This document shows positions 34,700 through 38,172 of a stretch of DNA of 38,172 bases, one piece after another. The number at the start of each line of letters is the position of its first letter. Position 1 is the stretch's first letter. The DNA comes from Rickettsia endosymbiont of Ixodes persulcatus (GTDB taxonomy: Bacteria > Pseudomonadota > Alphaproteobacteria > Rickettsiales > Rickettsiaceae), in contig JAPYLE010000237.1 of NCBI GenBank assembly GCA_027293795.1, positions 1 to 38,172 of the forward strand, given 5' to 3'. Made by a program: the position numbers and the translations under genes. The notes under the pieces are model-generated. The model was not told the origin of the DNA. It did not search any database and saw nothing but the letters and a program-made list of their open reading frames with translations.

Positions 34700-35740
34700 C
34701 TATGGTTTAATAACCATATGCGGTAGTAGTGTATTATTAATAATTGTTTTATTTGAACCGCTTAATATCTCTTCAGCTACCTCTAAATATAACCTATCTC
34801 TAGTTACCTGCCTACCTGTAGTATATTGTTTATAAATAGCATTAAATCTTTGGCTATCACCTTCTGCTTTTGATATTACTTCTTCTCTATAACCTTCTGC
34901 TTCTTGTATAATCTTTGCAGCTGCGCCTCTAGCTTCCGGTAAAATTTTATTATTATAGGCTTGGGCTTGATTTATTTCTTTCTCTTTATCGGCCTTTGAA
35001 GTTTGCACGTCTCTATAAGCGTCTATTACTTCAGCAGGCGGTTCAGCTTTCAATAACTGCACTTTCTCAATCATGACACCGGCATTATAACTATCCAGTA
35101 TCTTTTGTGCTAGTTTCTCTATCTTATAAGTAATTTCTTGCTTTTGATCGGATAATACCCAAGAAATAGGAGTATTGCCTATTACTTCCCTAATGGCACT
35201 TTCTACTGTTGCTTTTACTGTTTCTTCAGGTCTTTGTACATTAAAAATAAAATCTTCAAGATTATTAATATGCCACATTACATCACAATTTAAAGCAACG
35301 ATATTTTCATCACCGGTGAGCATTATACTTTCACCGGCAATATTTTTAGTATTATCGCCACCGCTACGTATAGAGCTATTTGTACGATAACCAATCTCAA
35401 TTCGGCGTGATTGTTTAACTTTTGCAACTATTATCTTTTCAAAAGGAGCAGGTAAATGATAATTAAGCCCTGGATGGCCCTTACGTACAAAGCGTCCAAA
35501 CCTTATCACCGCTGCTTCTTCACCTTCTTTTATTTCATAAATACCCGAAGCAAGCCATAAAGTAGCCACCGCAACAATAGCTAAAATTATTGTTTTAGCA
35601 TTGAAATTAAACTGGAATTGAAATTTATCAAAATTAAATTGATTTTTACGCGGTCTTGTGAATATGTTATCGTCTTTATTAGAATCAAAATCTTTCCATG
35701 GGGATTTTTTTAAAATCGAGATATATTTTTTATTAAGCAT
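34700..35740 (-). CDS. hflK: HflK, membrane protease-regulating band-7 protein
   Basis: A 346-residue SPFH/band-7 protein, partner of HflC in the FtsH-modulating complex. The Gly/Pro-poor N-terminal segment is cytoplasmic, then a single span (IILAIVAVATLWLASGIYEI) and the band-7 domain (VIRFGRFVRKGHPGLNYHLP, later VNLEDFIFNVQRPEE-like NNLEDFIFNVQRPEETVKAT). The C-terminal helix (GAAAKIIQEAEGYREEVISK) is typical. It is first in the hflK-hflC-degP run and divergent from mrp, with 99 bp between the two starts. Confidence 0.96.
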   Translation of the reverse strand: MLNKKYISILKKSPWKDFDSNKDDNIFTRPRKNQFNFDKFQFQFNFNAKTIILAIVAVATLWLASGIYEIKEGEEAAVIRFGRFVRKGHPGLNYHLPAPFEKIIVAKVKQSRRIEIGYRTNSSIRSGGDNTKNIAGESIMLTGDENIVALNCDVMWHINNLEDFIFNVQRPEETVKATVESAIREVIGNTPISWVLSDQKQEITYKIEKLAQKILDSYNAGVMIEKVQLLKAEPPAEVIDAYRDVQTSKADKEKEINQAQAYNNKILPEARGAAAKIIQEAEGYREEVISKAEGDSQRFNAIYKQYTTGRQVTRDRLYLEVAEEILSGSNKTIINNTLLPHMVIKP

Positions 35741-35839
35741 TTGCTTTTTTATATTATTTTAAAGATTAGATAATTATATATATTATAGTATATAACGTCA
35801 AGTTACGAGCTTTAATAGATTTAAAAAGGAAATTTAATT

Positions 35840-36946
35840 ATGGCGAATTTACACCAAAGACAAATTATCGATAAGATTCAGAATATTACTTTTAAAGACG
35901 GTACTTTTTTAAAACAAGTTATATCGGATATTGTAATTAAGGGTAATAATATAGGTTTCTCAATAGATATATCAGGTAAAGAAAAGTTAGAAGCCGAAGA
36001 AATCAGACTTAAAGCAATTAATAAACTTAACGAAATTTCTGGAATAGGTAATATAACAATTGTTTTTACAAGCCACAAAACTTCAGAACAAAAACCTCAA
36101 AAACAAAAACATTTTGTAGAAAACGTAAAAAAAATTATCTTAGTAGCGTCAGGTAAAGGCGGAGTCGGAAAATCTACAATATCAGCTCTTATTGCTCAGC
36201 AGTTAAGTCTAGAAAATTACCGAATCGGGATAGTAGATGCCGATATTTACGGTCCGTCAATTCCTCACATATTCGGCATTAACGAAGTGCCGAGAACCAT
36301 TGAAGGACGAATAATACCCATAACGGCAAAAAATAGACATCTTCCCAAATTCGCTTATAGAGAGGAATTTGAAGGAAACACGGAACGCAGCGCCGCAGCG
36401 TACAAAGAAGTACGCGAGGATGCGAGCACCGGATCGACATACAAATTACCTCTAGAAGTAGAATTTGGGAAGATGTCTATTATTCAAATTATGTCTATAG
36501 GCTTTTTTGTTAAAGACCATTCAGCAATTATTTGGCGCGGTCCTATGGCGAGTAAGACCATTTATCAATTATTATCAGTAACAAAATGGGATAACCTTGA
36601 TTATTTAATTATTGATATGCCTCCCGGTACCGGTGATATTCATTTAAGTATCTTAGAGAATTATCATTTAGACGGCGTAATAATAGTAACTACTCCACAT
36701 AAAATATCAGAAATAGATGTAATACGCTCTATCGATTTATATCAAAAATTAGGACTGCCGATACTTGGAATAATTGAAAATATGAGCTATATGCTTGAAG
36801 ATAATAGTGGCAACCATCTATCACAAAAATATAATATACCTTTAATTGCTCAAATCCCAATCACACCGCAAATAGCCGATACTTGCGATAAATCACTACC
36901 CCTAACAGACTTATTAACATTGCCTTTAGAGAAATATTTATCATGA
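35840..36946 (+). CDS. mrp: Mrp/ApbC-family Fe-S cluster carrier ATPase, with in-frame RPE
   Basis: A 368-residue P-loop ATPase of the Mrp/NBP35 family, which carries Fe-S clusters to target proteins. An N-terminal MIP18-like domain precedes Walker A GKGGVGKST (residues 105-113), VDADIYGPSIPHIFG and IIDMPPGTGDIHLS. Residues about 165-214 (RHLPKFAYREEFEGNTERSA to EVEFGK) are not Mrp sequence: they are encoded by the RPE at 36332-36481, kept in frame. Without it the protein would be about 319 residues. The stop overlaps the next start by 4 bp (ATGA). The gene probably still works because the insert lies between conserved blocks. Confidence 0.94.
   Translation: MANLHQRQIIDKIQNITFKDGTFLKQVISDIVIKGNNIGFSIDISGKEKLEAEEIRLKAINKLNEISGIGNITIVFTSHKTSEQKPQKQKHFVENVKKIILVASGKGGVGKSTISALIAQQLSLENYRIGIVDADIYGPSIPHIFGINEVPRTIEGRIIPITAKNRHLPKFAYREEFEGNTERSAAAYKEVREDASTGSTYKLPLEVEFGKMSIIQIMSIGFFVKDHSAIIWRGPMASKTIYQLLSVTKWDNLDYLIIDMPPGTGDIHLSILENYHLDGVIIVTTPHKISEIDVIRSIDLYQKLGLPILGIIENMSYMLEDNSGNHLSQKYNIPLIAQIPITPQIADTCDKSLPLTDLLTLPLEKYLS
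36332..36481. repeat. RPE-1-type palindromic element inside mrp
   Basis: Perfect 21-bp inverted arms (36332-36352 aatagacatcttcccaaatt+c and 36461-36481) bound a 150-bp element read in frame by mrp. The inner text attcgcttatagagaggaat and aattacctctagaagtagaa match, in reverse complement, the element upstream of secE at 23213-23358. Confidence 0.93.
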
Positions 36947-38028
36947 AAATATACGTATTAGTAGATGATAGAACAGGCAACACACATCAGGCTATTGCAC
37001 TTGCAGAAAAACTAGCTACAGATTACACTTTAATTAAACTTCAATATAATTGCTTAGCTAGGCTGCCGAACTTTTTACTAAAATATTATCCTATTCATAT
37101 AAAAAGTGAACTATTGCAAGATATTTTGGATAAATTCCTGCCTGACATGATAATTACCGCTGGAAGGAGAACTGCAGTATTGGCATTTTACTTAAAAAAG
37201 AAATTTAAAGATATTAAGTTAATACAAATAATGCAGCCTAATCTTCCTTATAATACATTTGATACCGTTATCCTGCCTTATCATGATTGTCACCTGTCAT
37301 CCCGCGACTTGATCGCGGGGTCTAGTAAAAATCCTAAAATAATTAGTACTATAAATTATTTTCTAGATACCGTGGTCAAGCCACGGTATGACAAAGTGGA
37401 TTCCCGCTTTCGTGGGGATAATATCAAACACAAAAACATAATCCCCATCAACGGAGCTATCAACAACGTAACCGATAAGTTTGCTGCTGCCAGTCTAGAA
37501 CTACAAACATATTATCCTGATCTTAAACAATTTATTGCAGTGATAATCGGCGGAAATAATAAAAAATTTAATTTTAATGAAGATGAAGCAATTTTATTTT
37601 CTTCATTATTAAATAAAATATATACTAATCAAAAAATACCTTTTTTCATTAGTTTCAGTAGACGTACTCCTCTAGAAGTGAAGTCCATTATTAAAAATAA
37701 TATGCCGTCTTCCACAATTATTTATGACCCGAACGAAGACATAGGCTATAACCCTTATATCGTTATGCTTGCTAATGCGAAGTACATAATAGTTACAGCC
37801 GACTCGATTTCAATGTGTAGCGAAGCAGCTTCAAGCGGTAAGCCTCTTTATATATTCTGCCCACCAAACTTTAATGCCTCAAAATATAAGATTTTTATAA
37901 AGCAATTAGTAGAACAGAAAATAGCAAGAATTTTTGATGAGTCAGTTATTTCTCTAGAAGAATATAATTATAAACCTTTAAATGAAGCAGAGCGAGTAAC
38001 TGAAATTATTAAATCTTTGATAAAATAA
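36943..38028 (+). CDS. ELM1/DUF1022-family protein, with in-frame palindromic element
   Basis: A 361-residue protein of the mitochondrial-fission ELM1-like family (DUF1022), found in alphaproteobacteria and plant mitochondria. MKIYVLVDDRTGNTHQAIAL opens it, then PDMIITAGRRTAVLAF and IIGGNNKKFNF and SRRTPLEVKSII, and the glycosyltransferase-like ending VTADSISMCSEAASSGKPLY. The biochemical function is not established. Residues about 118-161 are translated repeat (SRDLIAGSSKNPK ... DTVVKPRYDKVDSRFRGDN). It overlaps mrp by 4 bp, so the pair is translationally coupled. Confidence 0.85.
   Translation: MKIYVLVDDRTGNTHQAIALAEKLATDYTLIKLQYNCLARLPNFLLKYYPIHIKSELLQDILDKFLPDMIITAGRRTAVLAFYLKKKFKDIKLIQIMQPNLPYNTFDTVILPYHDCHLSSRDLIAGSSKNPKIISTINYFLDTVVKPRYDKVDSRFRGDNIKHKNIIPINGAINNVTDKFAAASLELQTYYPDLKQFIAVIIGGNNKKFNFNEDEAILFSSLLNKIYTNQKIPFFISFSRRTPLEVKSIIKNNMPSSTIIYDPNEDIGYNPYIVMLANAKYIIVTADSISMCSEAASSGKPLYIFCPPNFNASKYKIFIKQLVEQKIARIFDESVISLEEYNYKPLNEAERVTEIIKSLIK
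37296..37424. repeat. Composite palindromic element inside the ELM1-like gene
   Basis: gtcatcccgcgacttgatcg then cggggtctagt (left hairpin), gataccgtggtcaagccacg then gtatgac (right hairpin, to 37392), and tggattcccgctttcgtggg (a third half). The frame stays open through all parts. It is the same three-part unit as 34585-34692. Confidence 0.85.
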
Positions 38029-38048
38029 ATACCTCAGGAGTTTTGCAC

Positions 38049-38172
38049 TTAGCAAAATTGCGTATCAGCTAGAAGCCATCTAATGTTGTTCTGAATTGAT
38101 GTTTTTATAACTTCCCAATTTTGTTGATATAAAGTAATTTTTTTATTTATCCTTCTTTTGTTCATATCGAGC
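38049..38172 (-). CDS. C-terminal end of an unidentified minus-strand frame
   Basis: From the right edge, 41 codons stay open on the minus strand to a stop at 38049: LDMNKRRINKKITLYQQNWE then VIKTSIQNNIRWLLADTQFC. I do not recognise it. It may be the end of a gene that continues outside the window, or a small remnant. It converges with the ELM1-like gene, 20 bp apart. Confidence 0.3.
   Translation of the reverse strand, partial: LDMNKRRINKKITLYQQNWEVIKTSIQNNIRWLLADTQFC

Noticed and set aside
34566..34835. 89-residue plus-strand open frame between hflC and hflK
   Set aside because: Its first part is repeat translation (DTVVKPRYDKVD, as in the ELM1-like gene) and the rest is antisense to the hflK 3' end.
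1..38172. CRISPR array, prophage or intact insertion sequence
   Set aside because: No regularly spaced direct repeats, no transposase, integrase or phage structural frames. All the repeats seen are short palindromic elements or spacers.

Overview
The window is a piece of a Rickettsia chromosome. The evidence is the low G+C content, the wide non-coding gaps, many short palindromic repeats of the Rickettsia palindromic element (RPE) type, some of them inside or against reading frames, and a gene order typical of the genus: rpsL-rpsG-fusA-tRNA(Trp)-secE-nusG-rplK-rplA-rplJ-rplL-rpoB-rpoC with no tuf gene. The number of RPEs suggests a spotted-fever or transitional-group species. I do not name a species. 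There is no rRNA, CRISPR array, prophage or intact transposase.

Layout. 1-3086 (+ strand): an inverted copy of part of a nearby gene at the left edge, the tail of gatB, an amino-acid-binding lipoprotein, a flavin reductase-like protein, dapB (disrupted by a 203-bp internal inversion) and a Bax-inhibitor-1 family membrane protein. 3087-3773 is repeat-rich. 3774-8774 (- strand): aspS, a small unknown protein, a MipZ-like division ATPase and pepA. 9068-10054 (+): an unknown 328-residue protein. 10525-26610 (- strand): the transcription/translation supercluster. 26771-27427 (-): an amino-acid ABC permease, a possible partner of the binding protein at 387. 27642-31253 (-): sdhC, sdhD and sdhA, with a decayed MNT-HEPN gene between sdhC and sdhD. 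31276-35740 (-): trhO, a DegP-like protease, hflC and hflK. 35840-38028 (+): mrp and an ELM1-like gene, overlapping by 4 bp, both carrying in-frame RPE insertions. The last 124 bp hold the end of an unidentified minus-strand frame.

Functional themes are core: transcription and translation, TCA cycle/respiration (Sdh), inner-membrane and periplasmic quality control (HflKC, Deg protease), Fe-S cluster carriage (Mrp), lysine/diaminopimelate synthesis for peptidoglycan (DapB), cell division (MipZ) and scavenging of host amino acids.

The most striking observation is dapB. Reverse-complementing 1954-2156, the segment between two 11-bp inverted repeats, restores one uninterrupted 239-codon DapB frame including the EIHHRNKKDSPSGTA motif. 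The gene is therefore either freshly inverted, invertible, or misassembled. A second inversion-type anomaly lies 1.2 kb away: bases 1-139 are a perfect reverse complement of 1240-1378. Other notable structures are three related ~160-bp elements and a perfect 35-bp-arm hairpin between rplL and rpoB, the MNT-HEPN fossil inside the sdh operon, and several RPEs that add codons to proteins.
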